Source: Nocardioidaceae bacterium (GTDB lineage Bacteria; Actinomycetota; Actinomycetes; Propionibacteriales; Nocardioidaceae). From it: a stretch of DNA of 64,000 bases. Under the pieces are notes generated by a model. It made no database searches. It had not been told where the DNA came from and was given only the letters and a program-made list of their open reading frames with translations. Below, one piece after another: positions 27,257 through 39,023 of the stretch. Location of the stretch: positions 248,001 through 312,000 of the forward strand of contig JAUJOE010000002.1 of NCBI GenBank assembly GCA_030447805.1. Direction: 5' to 3'. Position numbers and translations under genes: made by a program. How positions within the stretch are numbered: the stretch's first letter is position 1; every line of letters begins with the position of its first letter.

Positions 27257-28423
27257 TCAGCGGGCGGTGGAGCCCCCCACCGACGCGGTGGAGCCCCCCA
27301 CCGACGCAGCAGACGTCTTGCGGCTGCCGACGCGCTCGCCCGTCTCGGTGTCGAACACGTGGATGTCCTTGGGGTCTGCTGTGACGCGAACGGTTGAGCC
27401 CTTCTGGAGGTGGTGGCGCGCCCCGACCCGGACAATGACATCGGGCCCACCGGCGAGCGTGGTGGTGGCGTCCGTCGTCTCAGCGCAGCCGTACATGTAG
27501 GCGTCGGCACCGAGCTCTTCGGTAACGAGCACCTTGACCGGCAGACCCTGCCCGTTGTCGGAGATGCGCAGGTCTTCCGGGCGGATGCCGATCGTCACAG
27601 ATCCGGTGTGGCCGGCCCGATCCTGGGCGGTGATCGGCAACGAAATGGGCTGGCCGCCGATCGTGGCGCCTGATTCGGTGAGCTGGCCCTCGAGAAGGTT
27701 CATCGCCGGCGAGCCGATGAACCCTGCGACAAACAGGTTCGCAGGGTCGTCGTACAAGGCGAGCGGTGTGTCAACCTGCTGCAGAATGCCGTCTTTCATC
27801 AGCGCCACCCGGTCGCCCATCGTCATGGCCTCGACCTGGTCATGGGTGACGTAGACGGTGGTGGTTCCGAGCCGCTGCTGCAGGGAGGCGATCTGCGTGC
27901 GGGTGGTGACGCGCAGTTTGGCGTCGAGGTTGGAAAGTGGTTCGTCCATGCAGAAGACCTGCGGGCTGCGCACGATCGCCCGGCCCATCGCCACCCGCTG
28001 GCGCTGACCACCAGACATCGCCTTCGGCTTGCGGTCGAGGAACTCGCTCAGCCCGAGCAACTCAGCGGCCTCAGCCACTCGCTTGGCTCGCTCCTCCTTG
28101 CTGACGCCGGCCAGCTTCAACGCGAAACCCATGTTGTCAGCCACCGTCATGTGCGGGTAGAGCGCGTAGTTCTGGAAGACCATGGCGATGTCGCGGTCTT
28201 TGGGGGCGATGTTGGTGACATCGCGGTCACCGATGAAGATCTGGCCCTCCGTGACCTCTTCGAGGCCGGCCAGCATGCGCAGCGAGGTGGACTTCCCGCA
28301 ACCGGAGGGACCGACGAGCACCATGAACTCGCCGTCGCCGATCTCGAGGTTGAGCTTGTCAACGGCGGGCGTCGTCGCCCCGGGGTAGAGGCGGCTGGCG
28401 TTCTGGAATGACACAGTGGCCAT
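27257..28423 (-). CDS. ugpC: Sugar ABC transporter ATPase (UgpC/MsmK/MalK type), orphan
   Basis: A 388-residue ATP-binding subunit with Walker A GPSGCGKST, signature MSGGQRQRVAMGR, Walker B VFCMDEPLSNLD and the C-terminal TOBE/OB region (GIRPEDL) typical of CUT1 sugar importers. No permease or binding protein lies nearby, so it probably serves several sugar importers, as MsiK does in Streptomyces. The last residues are encoded by a perfect 21-base tandem repeat that adds a duplicated ASVGGST tail. Confidence 0.9.
   Translation of the reverse strand: MATVSFQNASRLYPGATTPAVDKLNLEIGDGEFMVLVGPSGCGKSTSLRMLAGLEEVTEGQIFIGDRDVTNIAPKDRDIAMVFQNYALYPHMTVADNMGFALKLAGVSKEERAKRVAEAAELLGLSEFLDRKPKAMSGGQRQRVAMGRAIVRSPQVFCMDEPLSNLDAKLRVTTRTQIASLQQRLGTTTVYVTHDQVEAMTMGDRVALMKDGILQQVDTPLALYDDPANLFVAGFIGSPAMNLLEGQLTESGATIGGQPISLPITAQDRAGHTGSVTIGIRPEDLRISDNGQGLPVKVLVTEELGADAYMYGCAETTDATTTLAGGPDVIVRVGARHHLQKGSTVRVTADPKDIHVFDTETGERVGSRKTSAASVGGSTASVGGSTAR
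27266..27307. repeat. 21-bp perfect tandem duplication at the 3' end of the ABC ATPase gene
   Basis: GGTGGAGCCCCCCACCGACG plus one base is present twice, at 27266-27286 and 27287-27307. Each unit contains GGTGG/CCACC inverted arms. In frame, it encodes a repeated seven-residue Ser/Gly/Thr tail. Confidence 0.9.
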
Positions 28424-28441
28424 GACGAAGACTTCCCTTCA

Positions 28442-28459
28442 CCGGCAGGCACGTGCCGG
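28442..28459. terminator. Small hairpin between the Lrp and ABC ATPase genes
   Basis: CCGGCA (28442-28447) and TGCCGG (28454-28459) form a 6-bp stem with a 6-base loop, 57 bases after the leftward Lrp stop and 19 bases before the ATPase start. It could be a weak terminator or a leader hairpin. Confidence 0.3.
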
Positions 28460-28515
28460 ACGATCCGAGTAAAGGTGGACCTTCGGCAGTCTGCCAGACC
28501 CGGTCAGGCGTGTCA

Positions 28516-30328
<1,813 letters not shown>

Positions 30329-30411
30329 CGTTGCGCGGCAGATTTTTCGGCCACCGGCGCAACCAAATGCGGGTCGGTAAACGTCTTAACAAGTGACGAG
30401 GGAAGCGAGAG

Positions 30412-30441
30412 CAGCGGGTTCCGGTATGCCGGAGCCCGCTG
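30412..30441 (+). terminator. Hairpin downstream of hpd
   Basis: CAGCGGG (30412-30418) pairs with CCCGCTG (30435-30441), and an inner CCGG/CCGG pair closes a TATG loop. The two strands have matched 2-base bulges. It is 84 bases after the hpd stop, in a 286-base gap where I see no other feature. Confidence 0.7.
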
Positions 30442-30614
30442 TCGCATGTCGGGGCCCCCTTTGGGATCGCGGCGGCCCGCCGACGCCCGTCGGCACCCGC
30501 AGTGGCGTGCGGGTGAGTAGCATTCTCTGCCGAGCAGAACCCGCTGGCAGGGCCCGCGACCGGGTCAGACAGTCGCCGGTGAGACGGGCCGCGAGGGGCC
30601 GAGATGCGTTCACG

Positions 30615-30839
30615 ATGGCCGACGACCCCGCGAGCACTGACCGCGCGAAGCGCTCCGACCACAGTCCCTGGAACTGGTTGTTGCTGCTGCCGCTGATCGC
30701 CACGCTGCTCGTTCTGCCGCTCTTCAATCGGGTGTCTCCCGACCTCGCGGGGATCCCGTTCTTCTACTGGTACCAGCTCGCCGCGATCGGGATCGGCGTC
30801 GCCTGCACGCTCATCGTCTACCGGATGACGAGGAGATAG
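30615..30839 (+). CDS. DUF3311 small membrane protein
   Basis: A 74-residue protein with two hydrophobic helices, matching DUF3311 (LPLIATLLVLPLFNR, then GIPFFYWYQLA). DUF3311 proteins are typically encoded just before a sodium:solute symporter of the MctP type and may be an accessory subunit, as is the case here (4-base gap). The ATG at 30615 is the first start that gives the family sequence. Confidence 0.85.
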   Translation: MADDPASTDRAKRSDHSPWNWLLLLPLIATLLVLPLFNRVSPDLAGIPFFYWYQLAAIGIGVACTLIVYRMTRR

Positions 30840-30843
30840 CGCC

Positions 30844-32490
30844 GTGTTCGACAACGTCGACTGGGTCCAGTTCACCGTCTTCACGGCTCTTGTTCGTCTT
30901 TGTCAGCGCGCTGGGGTTCCTGGCGGCGCGCTGGCGCAAGGCCGAGGACCTCGAGCACCTTGACGAGTGGGGCCTGGGCGGCCGGAACTTCGGTTCGTGG
31001 GTCACCTGGTTTCTGATCGGTGGTGACCTCTACACCGCCTACACCTTCGTCGCCGTACCAGCTCTCGTCTTCGGTGCCGGTGCGATCGGGTTCTTCGCGG
31101 TCCCCTACACCGTGATCGTCTACCCGATGGTGTTTCTCGTGCTGATCCGGCTGTGGTCGGTGAGCCACGTGCACGGCTTCGTCACGCCGGCGGACTTCGT
31201 CCGGGCCCGCCACGACTCGTCGACGCTGGCGCTGCTCGTCGCGATCACCGGCATCGTCGCGACGATGCCCTACATCGCCCTGCAGCTGGTCGGCATCGAG
31301 GCGGTCCTCAAGGCGATGGGCGTGACCGGGCACCTGCCGATCATCGTGGCGTTTGCGATCCTCGCGGCCTACACCTACAACTCCGGACTGCGCGCGCCGG
31401 CCCTCATCGCGTTCGTCAAGGACACGCTGATCTACCTGGTGATCATCGTCGCGGTGATCGTGATCCCCTACAAGCTCGGCGGTTGGCAGGAGATCTTCGG
31501 GGCGGCGGAGCAGAAGTTCGCCGCCTCACCGAACCCGGCCGACGGTGTGCTGCTGGCCGGTCCGGTGCAACTGCAGTACGCGACGCTCGCCTTCGGCTCG
31601 GCGCTTGCGCTGTTCTCTACCCGCACTCGATCACCGGCGTCCTCGCCTCCCGCGACCGCAACGTGATCAAGCGCAACATGGCGGCGCTGCCTGCGTACAG
31701 CTTCATCCTCGGGCTGCTGGCGCTGCTCGGCTACATGGCGATCAAGGCCGGGATCGTCCCGATCGGCGCCGACCCCGAGGCTGGGGAGCCGGGTGACGGC
31801 AACACGATCGTGCCGCTGCTGTTCGACCAGATGTTCCCGAGCTGGTTCTCCGGTGTGGCGTTCGCCGCCATCGGGATCGGCGCGCTGGTGCCCGCCGCCA
31901 TCATGTCGATCGCGGCCGCGAACCTGTGGACCCGCAACATCTACAAGGAGTACATCAACAAGGACGCGACGCCGGCCCAGGAGGCCCAGAGCAGCAAGCT
32001 GGCGTCGCTTGTCGTCAAGGTGGGCGCTCTCGTCGCGATCATCGCGCTCGACCCGCAGTTCTCCATCGACCTGCAGCTCATCGGCGGGATCATCATCTTG
32101 CAGACGTTGCCTGCGGTCGTGCTCGGCCTGTACACCCGCTGGTTCCACCGGTGGGCGCTCATCGCCGGCTGGGCGGCGGGCATGGCGGTGGGGTTCTGGG
32201 CGACGTACCAGATCCAGCAGAAGGTCTTCAACGCCGACGGCACCGTCACAGTTACGAAGGAGCACTTCGGGGGTTCGGCGTTCCCGCTGTCAGAGCTGGG
32301 CTTCGACACTCCGAACGTGATCTACGCGGGGTTCCTCGCGATCATCGCCAACCTCGTGGTATGCGCCGTGACCACGATGATCTTCCGTGCGATGAAGGCG
32401 CCCGAGGGTCACGATGCGACCAGCCACTCGGAGTACTTCGCCGACCAGGACGACCCGCGCCTGCAGGATCTCCCCGAGGTCGTGCACTAG
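30844..32490 (+). pseudogene. Sodium:solute symporter (MctP-like), two frameshifts
   Basis: A monocarboxylate-type SSS transporter. It starts at GTG 30844 behind GAGGAG as MFDNVDWVQFTVFTA. The frame shifts by one base near 30885, where LFVFVSALGFLAARW continues. A second one-base loss near 31616 interrupts ALF/LYPHSITGVLASRD: TTCTC is found where TTCCTC is expected. The remainder to 32490 is an uninterrupted set of hydrophobic helices. All family regions are present, so either the gene is freshly inactivated or two single-base assembly errors occurred. It is paired with DUF3311. Confidence 0.8.
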
Positions 32491-33305
32491 AGGCCGCGCA
32501 GCAGGTACGCCGTCAGCGGGGCGTAGAGGTCCGGCAGCACGCCGTCATCGAGCGGCACCGATACGAGCACCTTGCCGAGCGCCTCGCCGATGAACAACGC
32601 CGGGTCGTTGCAGTCGGCGAACCCCACCGCCGCCACACCCGCCTGACCGGCCGCGCCGGCATACCCGTGGTCGGCGATCACCAGGTCGGGCGGCGCTTCT
32701 TCCCGGGTGGCAAGGTCCTGCAGCATCGCGATCATCGGCCCGGGCGAGTGAGTGTGCTTGAGCGCGGCCCCGCTGCTCACCATCGCAACGCCAGCCATGT
32801 GGACGATGTGAGGGCGCGAGCCGTCGTCGACGTCGACGACCTGCCCGGCAGCGGGCGTCAGCAGCTGGCACCCAGCAGCCGTGAGCGTCCGGGCGATTTC
32901 AGCATGGATGGCCAGCAGGGCACCGGGGTGTCCGGTGGCGAGTAGCACCCGCTCGCGCCTCTCGACCGCCTGCCGTATGCGCGCCGACATCCGGTCCAGC
33001 GCGTCGAGCGTGCGGTCGGGATCGATCGTGTCGACGCCCTCGGTGAACGCCTCGTCGGGAGAGACGCCCACCGTGGCCGCCATCAGCGCGAGGATGGCGG
33101 CCGGCGTCCACTCTCTGCCGTAGTCCAGCCCAAAGGTGTAAAGCGGCTCACGGGCGCTGCACCGCGCGAAGTTGCCGAGATTGGTGCTGCGCGGAGTGGC
33201 GACCTCCCCGGCGATGCGGCTGTGGAGCAGGTGCTCGCGCAGTTCCGCTCGGCTGACAGCGCCGCCGGACGGTGGGGACGAGGACGGACGCTCAGCTGAT
33301 CGCAA
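32487..33305 (-). CDS. Conserved actinobacterial protein annotated as phosphatase in relatives
   Basis: A protein of up to 272 residues. From LREHLLHSRIAGEVATPR onward it matches a conserved actinobacterial family found next to NAD-salvage genes and usually named 'phosphatase' without proof. Notable blocks are ATGHPGALLAIHAEIA, HTHSPGPMIAML, IADHGYAGAAGQAG and CNDPALFIGEA. The only start that precedes the conserved part is the TTG at 33305, which overlaps the end of pncA by 14 bases, so the exact start is uncertain. I cannot identify a catalytic motif with confidence. Confidence 0.7.
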   Translation of the reverse strand: MRSAERPSSSPPSGGAVSRAELREHLLHSRIAGEVATPRSTNLGNFARCSAREPLYTFGLDYGREWTPAAILALMAATVGVSPDEAFTEGVDTIDPDRTLDALDRMSARIRQAVERRERVLLATGHPGALLAIHAEIARTLTAAGCQLLTPAAGQVVDVDDGSRPHIVHMAGVAMVSSGAALKHTHSPGPMIAMLQDLATREEAPPDLVIADHGYAGAAGQAGVAAVGFADCNDPALFIGEALGKVLVSVPLDDGVLPDLYAPLTAYLLRGL

Positions 33306-33867
33306 CGCCGGCCGCCTGCATCTCCGCTAGCGCTGCGTCGGTGGTCGGCGCGGCGACCCCGGCGACCAGGTCGGTGAGCACCCGGACCGAGAAGCCCTCC
33401 CGCTGGGCGTCGAGTGCGGTGGCCCGAACGCAGTAGTCCGTGGCGATCCCGCAGATCTCGACGTCGGTGACATCGTGCTCGCGCAGCCACTGCGCGAGCG
33501 GTCGCCCGTCTGCCGCCGTCCCCTCGAAACCGGAGTACGCCGCCTGGTGCTCGCCCTTGAGGAAGACGGCGTCGAACGGTTGGGTGCCGAGGTTGGGATG
33601 AAACGCCGCGCCGTCGCTTCCAGCGACGCAGTGGGGAGGCCAGGAGTCGACGAAGTCAGGATGGCTCGAGAAGTGGTCGCCGGGGTCGATGTGGTGGTCG
33701 CGGGTAGCAACGACGACGGCGTATTCCCGCTCGTTCGGTGCCGCCTCCGACCAGCGTTGCAGGCGCTGACTGATGCGAAACGCCACGTCGGCGCCACCCT
33801 CCACCGCCAGACTGCCGCCTTCACAGAAGTCGTTCTGCACGTCGACGACGATGAGGGCCTTGATCAC
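33292..33867 (-). CDS. pncA: Nicotinamidase
   Basis: A 191-residue isochorismatase-fold amidase that hydrolyses nicotinamide to nicotinate for NAD salvage. The catalytic Asp is in VDVQNDF (residue 9), the Lys in FLKGEH and the nucleophilic Cys in TDYCVRAT. Metal ligands are suggested by TRDHHIDPGDHFSSH. A GTG start follows GAGGAGGAG. Nicotinate phosphoribosyltransferase is the next gene upstream on the same strand, so the pathway continues within one operon. Confidence 0.94.
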   Translation of the reverse strand: MIKALIVVDVQNDFCEGGSLAVEGGADVAFRISQRLQRWSEAAPNEREYAVVVATRDHHIDPGDHFSSHPDFVDSWPPHCVAGSDGAAFHPNLGTQPFDAVFLKGEHQAAYSGFEGTAADGRPLAQWLREHDVTDVEICGIATDYCVRATALDAQREGFSVRVLTDLVAGVAAPTTDAALAEMQAAGVAIS

Positions 33868-33942
33868 AACTCCTCCTCAGGGCGCGGCTACTGCCGTTCA
33901 CGTTAGCTGTTGGCGCCAGAGTGGCCAGAGCCGCCAGGGCCG

Positions 33943-35247
33943 CTACCTTCGGCCGACGAACTCCGTCTCGATCGCGGGCTCCCCGCGCGAAAGTTTGCGG
34001 CTCTCGACCGGCAGCTCGGCCACGGCGGCTCGGTGCCGCTCGCGGGCGGCGAGGAGGGGTTCCCGGCCGATGATCTCACCGTTGCGGATCAGCGCCCGCA
34101 GCAGCGGCCGGTCGTTGCCGTCGTCGGCAGGCTCTTGGTCGATGCCGACGACCTCGACTTCAGCGACGCCTGCGGCGTTGCGTCGTCGCAGCGCCCACTT
34201 TCGACCACCGCGTGAGGTCTTGTCGGTGCTCCGCTTGGCCACCGAGACCATCGGCGCGTCCGACGCCGTCGATGCGGCACGGGAGACAAGCTTGTAGACG
34301 AAGCCACAGGTTGGGTGCCCAGAGCCGGTCACCAGCGACGTGCCAACGCCGTACCCGTCGACCGGTGCCGCAGCAAGACCGGCCACCGCGAACTCGTCGA
34401 GGTCACCGGTGACGACGATTCGGGTCTTTGTCGCGCCCAGGGCGTCGAGCTGCACCCGGACCTGTCGGGCCAACACGCCGAGGTCGCCGGAGTCGATACG
34501 GACCGCGCCCAAATCTGGCCCTGCGACGTCGACGGCGACCCGCACCGCCTCGGCGATGTCGTAGGTGTCGACGAGCAGCGTCGTGTCACGGCCCAGCGAC
34601 TCGACCTGGGCCACGAACGCATCTCGCTCGCTGTCATGCAGCAGTGTGAAGGAGTGTGCCGCGGTGCCCCGGGTCGGGACGCCGTACTGCATGCCGGCCT
34701 GCAGGTTCGACGTCGTGTCGAATCCGGCGACGTACGCCGCCCGCGCCGCCGCCACAGCTGCCGACTCGTGGGTACGCCGAGAGCCCATCTCGATGCAGGG
34801 CCGCCCCTCGGCCACCGCGATGACCCGGGAAGCCGCGGAGGCCACCGCCGAGTCGAAGTTGAGTATCGACAGCAACAGTGTCTCGAGGACGACGGCCTCG
34901 GCGAAACTGGCCTCGACAACCAGCAGCGGACTGCCGGGGAAGTAGGCATCGCCCTCGCCGTAACCCCAGATGTTTCCGGTGAACGCGTAACCGGCGAGCC
35001 ACTCATGAGTGCGCTCATCGATGACCTGGTGCTCGCGGAGGTAGTCGAGCTGAGCGCCGTCGAAGCGGAACGACTCGACAGCGTCGAGCATGCGCCCGGT
35101 GCCGGCGACCACGCCGTACCGTCGGCCCCCTGGCAGTCGGCGGCCGAACAGCTCAAAGACGCTGTGCCGCTGGGCGGTGCCGGAGCGAAGCGCCGCCTGG
35201 ACCATGGTCAGCTCGTAGTGGTCGGTCAGCAAGGCGGTCGAGTGCAC
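33943..35247 (-). CDS. pncB: Nicotinate phosphoribosyltransferase
   Basis: A 434-residue enzyme joining nicotinate to PRPP to make nicotinate mononucleotide. It shows [16 protein letters not shown] at the N-terminus, EMGSRRTHE with the active-site region, GTAAHSF and [12 protein letters not shown] start at 35247 is divergent from clpS by 27 bases. Together with pncA it forms the Preiss-Handler entry to NAD. Confidence 0.95.
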   Translation of the reverse strand: MHSTALLTDHYELTMVQAALRSGTAQRHSVFELFGRRLPGGRRYGVVAGTGRMLDAVESFRFDGAQLDYLREHQVIDERTHEWLAGYAFTGNIWGYGEGDAYFPGSPLLVVEASFAEAVVLETLLLSILNFDSAVASAASRVIAVAEGRPCIEMGSRRTHESAAVAAARAAYVAGFDTTSNLQAGMQYGVPTRGTAAHSFTLLHDSERDAFVAQVESLGRDTTLLVDTYDIAEAVRVAVDVAGPDLGAVRIDSGDLGVLARQVRVQLDALGATKTRIVVTGDLDEFAVAGLAAAPVDGYGVGTSLVTGSGHPTCGFVYKLVSRAASTASDAPMVSVAKRSTDKTSRGGRKWALRRRNAAGVAEVEVVGIDQEPADDGNDRPLLRALIRNGEIIGREPLLAARERHRAAVAELPVESRKLSRGEPAIETEFVGRR

Positions 35248-35274
35248 GGACTCAGACTAGGCGAGAATGAGGCG

Positions 35275-35571
35275 GTGACCGCCCCGGACGCCATCACGGT
35301 CGAGCGCCCCGACACCGACGAGGTCGTGTTGCCGGAGCTGCCGTGGCTCACGTTGGTGTGGGACGACCCCGTCAACCTGATGTCGTACGTCACCTTCGTG
35401 TTCACCGACTACTTCCACTACCCGAACTCCAAGGCCCGCAAGCTCATGATGCAGGTGCACACCGAGGGGAAGGCGGTCGTCTCCAGCGGCACCCGGGAGG
35501 AGATGGAGCGCGATGTGCAGGCCATGCACTCATACGGCCTGTGGGCGACGCTGCAGAAGAGCGACGGATGA
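35275..35571 (+). CDS. clpS: ATP-dependent Clp protease adaptor ClpS
   Basis: A 98-residue adaptor that delivers N-degron substrates to ClpAP/ClpCP. It has the core [24 protein letters not shown] and SGTREEME. The N-terminal ~30 residues are the usual flexible tail. It overlaps the DUF2017 gene by four bases; clpS-DUF2017 is a conserved actinobacterial pair. Confidence 0.94.
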   Translation: MTAPDAITVERPDTDEVVLPELPWLTLVWDDPVNLMSYVTFVFTDYFHYPNSKARKLMMQVHTEGKAVVSSGTREEMERDVQAMHSYGLWATLQKSDG

Positions 35572-36134
35572 CGCACTTCCGCCCACACCGCAAGGGGTCG
35601 GTGTACGTCGACCTACCGGCGTACGCCGCCCGGCTGCTGGCGAACCTGACCCGCCAGCTGATCGAGCTGCTCCGCGACGGCGAGGGTACGCCGCATCCGG
35701 CTGCCGACCCCTTGGAGGCGATGCTGTCGGTCGACGGGCCAAGGGAGGCGCCGGACGATCCCGCGCTGCTGCGCCTACTGCCCAACGCGCACCTCGACGA
35801 CGAAGAGGCGGCTGCTGAGTTCCGGCGCTACACCGAGCGCAGCCTGCGCGAGGCGAAGGTGGCTGATGCGTCGGTGCTGCTGGACACGATCGGCCGCGTC
35901 GATGAGGAGGAGGTCGGCGACCTGGAGTTCGTCGTCGACCCCGCACAGGCGCGGGCGTGGATGCGGTGCTTGACCGCGCTGCGGCTGACGCTCGCGGAGC
36001 GGCTGGGTGTCACGGCGGAGGACGAGGACTACTGGGAGGCGCTCGACGACAACGACGAGCGGTTGCCGGTCTATGAGATCTACGGCTGGCTGGGCTACCT
36101 GCTCGAGTCGCTGATCGACGCCGTCCGGCGCTGA
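35568..36134 (+). CDS. DUF2017 protein
   Basis: A 188-residue protein, mostly helical and acidic, matching DUF2017 by position after clpS and by its [15 protein letters not shown] and [14 protein letters not shown] blocks. Function is unknown. The ATG overlaps the clpS stop, indicating translational coupling. A role linked to ClpS or proteolysis is inferred only from conserved neighbourhood. Confidence 0.85.
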   Translation: MTHFRPHRKGSVYVDLPAYAARLLANLTRQLIELLRDGEGTPHPAADPLEAMLSVDGPREAPDDPALLRLLPNAHLDDEEAAAEFRRYTERSLREAKVADASVLLDTIGRVDEEEVGDLEFVVDPAQARAWMRCLTALRLTLAERLGVTAEDEDYWEALDDNDERLPVYEIYGWLGYLLESLIDAVRR

Positions 36135-36177
36135 TCTCCCACGGGCGAGCCGGACCTGCGCGACCTATCCTTGAGCC

Positions 36178-36597
36178 GTGTTGCGGATCGGGCGGGAGGT
36201 GTACGACGAGATCGTCGCCCACGCCCGTCGCGACCACCCCGACGAGGCGTGCGGCATCGTGGCTGGCCCCGTTGGCGGCGACGAGCCGACCCGCTTCGTG
36301 CCGATGACAAACGCGGAGCGCTCACCGACGTTCTTCCGCTTCGACTCTACGGAGCAGCTGAAGGTCTGGCGGGAGCTCGACGATCGCGATGAGGCGCCGG
36401 TCGTGATCTACCACTCGCACACCGCCACAGCGGCGTACCCCTCCCGGACAGACATCGGCCTGGCCGCAGAACCCGACGCGCACTACGTGCTCGTGTCGAC
36501 GGCAGAGTGTGGAAACGGTGCGGGTCCGGTGGAATTTCGCTCGTTCCGGATTGTTGACGGCATTGTCACCGAAGAACAGGTCGATATCCATCAGTGA
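36178..36597 (+). CDS. mec: JAMM metalloprotease (Mec family, CysO-cysteine peptidase)
   Basis: A 139-residue JAB/MPN+ metalloprotease. The zinc motif YHSHTATAAYPSRTDI contains the HxH and the S/TxxD ligands, and the upstream Glu is in PDEACG. In Mycobacterium tuberculosis the homologue cleaves cysteine from the CysO-Cys adduct. It is 33 bases ahead of the cysO gene, and cysM follows, so the full pathway is here. In this organism it may also have to trim the CysO tail. Confidence 0.92.
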   Translation: MLRIGREVYDEIVAHARRDHPDEACGIVAGPVGGDEPTRFVPMTNAERSPTFFRFDSTEQLKVWRELDDRDEAPVVIYHSHTATAAYPSRTDIGLAAEPDAHYVLVSTAECGNGAGPVEFRSFRIVDGIVTEEQVDIHQ

Positions 36598-36630
36598 CGC
36601 CGCGCTCGCGACCCGGAAGGCACAGTCCCC

Positions 36631-37859
<1,229 letters not shown>

Positions 37860-37907
37860 GCCAGGCGCCCACACGCTGCCGACGCGAGCCGCTTGCCCCT
37901 GATACCC

Positions 37908-37981
37908 GCCGAAGTGCTGACCGAAGTCCGCTTTCAGACTCGAAAACGGGCTGATTCGGTGACTTCGGTCAGGGGTTCGGC
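37908..37981. repeat. Inverted repeat, left copy, flanking the DUF559 gene
   Basis: The arm at 37908-37928 begins GCCGAAGTGCTGACC and pairs at about 18 of 21 positions with the arm at 37961-37981 (GACTTCGGTCAG...TTCGGC), with a loop of about 32 bases. A second element with the same two arm sequences lies at 38866-38939, so the gene at 38035-38913 sits between two copies. It may also end cysM transcription. Confidence 0.7.
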
Positions 37982-38034
37982 ACGGCTGTGGATAGCCGGG
38001 TGCGCCGGGGAGCGCGTCAAGCCACGATAGGCCC

Positions 38035-38913
38035 ATGTCGGTGGTCGAATGGCTGCACCAACTAGGGGGAGTCGCGACCCGGGCGACACTCGTTCGGTTA
38101 GCGGGTCGGGCGGACCTCGAACGGGCAGTAGCTGCTGGCGACGTAGTCCGGCTAGCGCGTGGCCGCTACGGATTGCGCGAGATCGACGCGGCGCTAGCGG
38201 CGGCCGGCAGGCTTAACGGAGTCCTGTGCCTTACCAATGCGGCCCTGTACCACGGCTGGGAGGTCAAGCAAGTGCCACGCACACCGCACGTGCTGGTCCC
38301 GAAGTGGCGTTCGGTCCCCTCCGTTCCGCAGGCCCAAGTGCACCGGGGCAATTTACGCGAGGACCAGATCGACGGGATGGCAACTAGCTGCGAGACCACC
38401 CTTGTGCACTGCTTGCGCTCACTGCCCTTCGATGAGGCGTTGGCCATAGCTGACTCGGCTCTTCGGCACGGAGTCGCGCATGGCGTGCTCGATCGCATCG
38501 CCGATGGCGCCCGAGGCCCGGGTTGTCCGCAGATACGGGCAGTGGCCCAGCAGGCGTCCGGTTTGGCGGCGAACCCTTTCGAGTCGGTTCTCCGCGCCAT
38601 CGCCTTGAGCGTGCCTGGATTGGCGGTCAGACCGCAAGTACAGCTGCGTCCGGGAGTGCGTCCCGATCTCACCGATGATCGACTTCGTATCGTCCTCGAG
38701 GCGGATTCCTTCGAGTGGCATGGGGGACGTACTGCCTTGGCGCGTGACGCTCGTCGATACAACCTCTTGGTCATCGACGGATGGCTAGTTCTGCGGTTCG
38801 CCTGGGAAGACGTGATGAACGATCCCCGATATGTCCGAGAAGTCCTGGTGGCCGCAACCAAGTTCGCCGAAGTGCTGACCAAAGTGGGGCCACGGCGCCG
38901 AATCGCCGCCTAA
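38035..38913 (+). CDS. AbiEi-like antitoxin domain + DUF559 (Vsr-fold endonuclease-like) protein
   Basis: A 292-residue protein. The N-terminal ~60 residues resemble the winged-helix AbiEi antitoxin domain (HQLGGVATRATLVRLAGR), and the C-terminal ~100 residues resemble DUF559, a PD-(D/E)xK-like endonuclease fold (RPDLTDDRLRIVLEADSFEW, then DARRYNLLVIDGWLVLRF). Such single genes are common, scattered and variable among actinomycetes, and their function is unproven; no AbiEii toxin follows. The gene interrupts the conserved cysM-murI neighbourhood and its last codons lie within the right copy of a duplicated inverted repeat, which suggests that it arrived as a unit. Confidence 0.75.
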   Translation: MSVVEWLHQLGGVATRATLVRLAGRADLERAVAAGDVVRLARGRYGLREIDAALAAAGRLNGVLCLTNAALYHGWEVKQVPRTPHVLVPKWRSVPSVPQAQVHRGNLREDQIDGMATSCETTLVHCLRSLPFDEALAIADSALRHGVAHGVLDRIADGARGPGCPQIRAVAQQASGLAANPFESVLRAIALSVPGLAVRPQVQLRPGVRPDLTDDRLRIVLEADSFEWHGGRTALARDARRYNLLVIDGWLVLRFAWEDVMNDPRYVREVLVAATKFAEVLTKVGPRRRIAA

Positions 38914-38939
38914 TCTCCGACTTCGGTCAGCGGTTCGGC
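38866..38939. repeat. Inverted repeat, right copy, flanking the DUF559 gene
   Basis: GCCGAAGTGCTGACC at 38866-38880 and GACTTCGGTCAGCGGTTCGG (plus C) at 38919-38939 repeat, in the same orientation, the arms of the element at 37908-37981. The left arm lies inside the 3' coding end of the DUF559 gene. Confidence 0.7.
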
Positions 38940-39023
38940 GCGGGCGGCCGACCCAAGGCTGCCGCAACCGCCGCCGGGCCGCGGGTAGGCTTCGAGCCGG
39001 CGGCTCTACTCGGCGAGGTGATT

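Noticed and set aside
31926-32945. A 339-codon forward frame over the symporter end and the phosphatase-like gene
   Set aside because: The composition is a shadow of both genes, with no domain or ribosome site.
37908-38939. Insertion sequence
   Set aside because: The inverted repeats recur on both sides, but the gene between is AbiEi/DUF559, not a transposase, and no target-site duplication was recognised.
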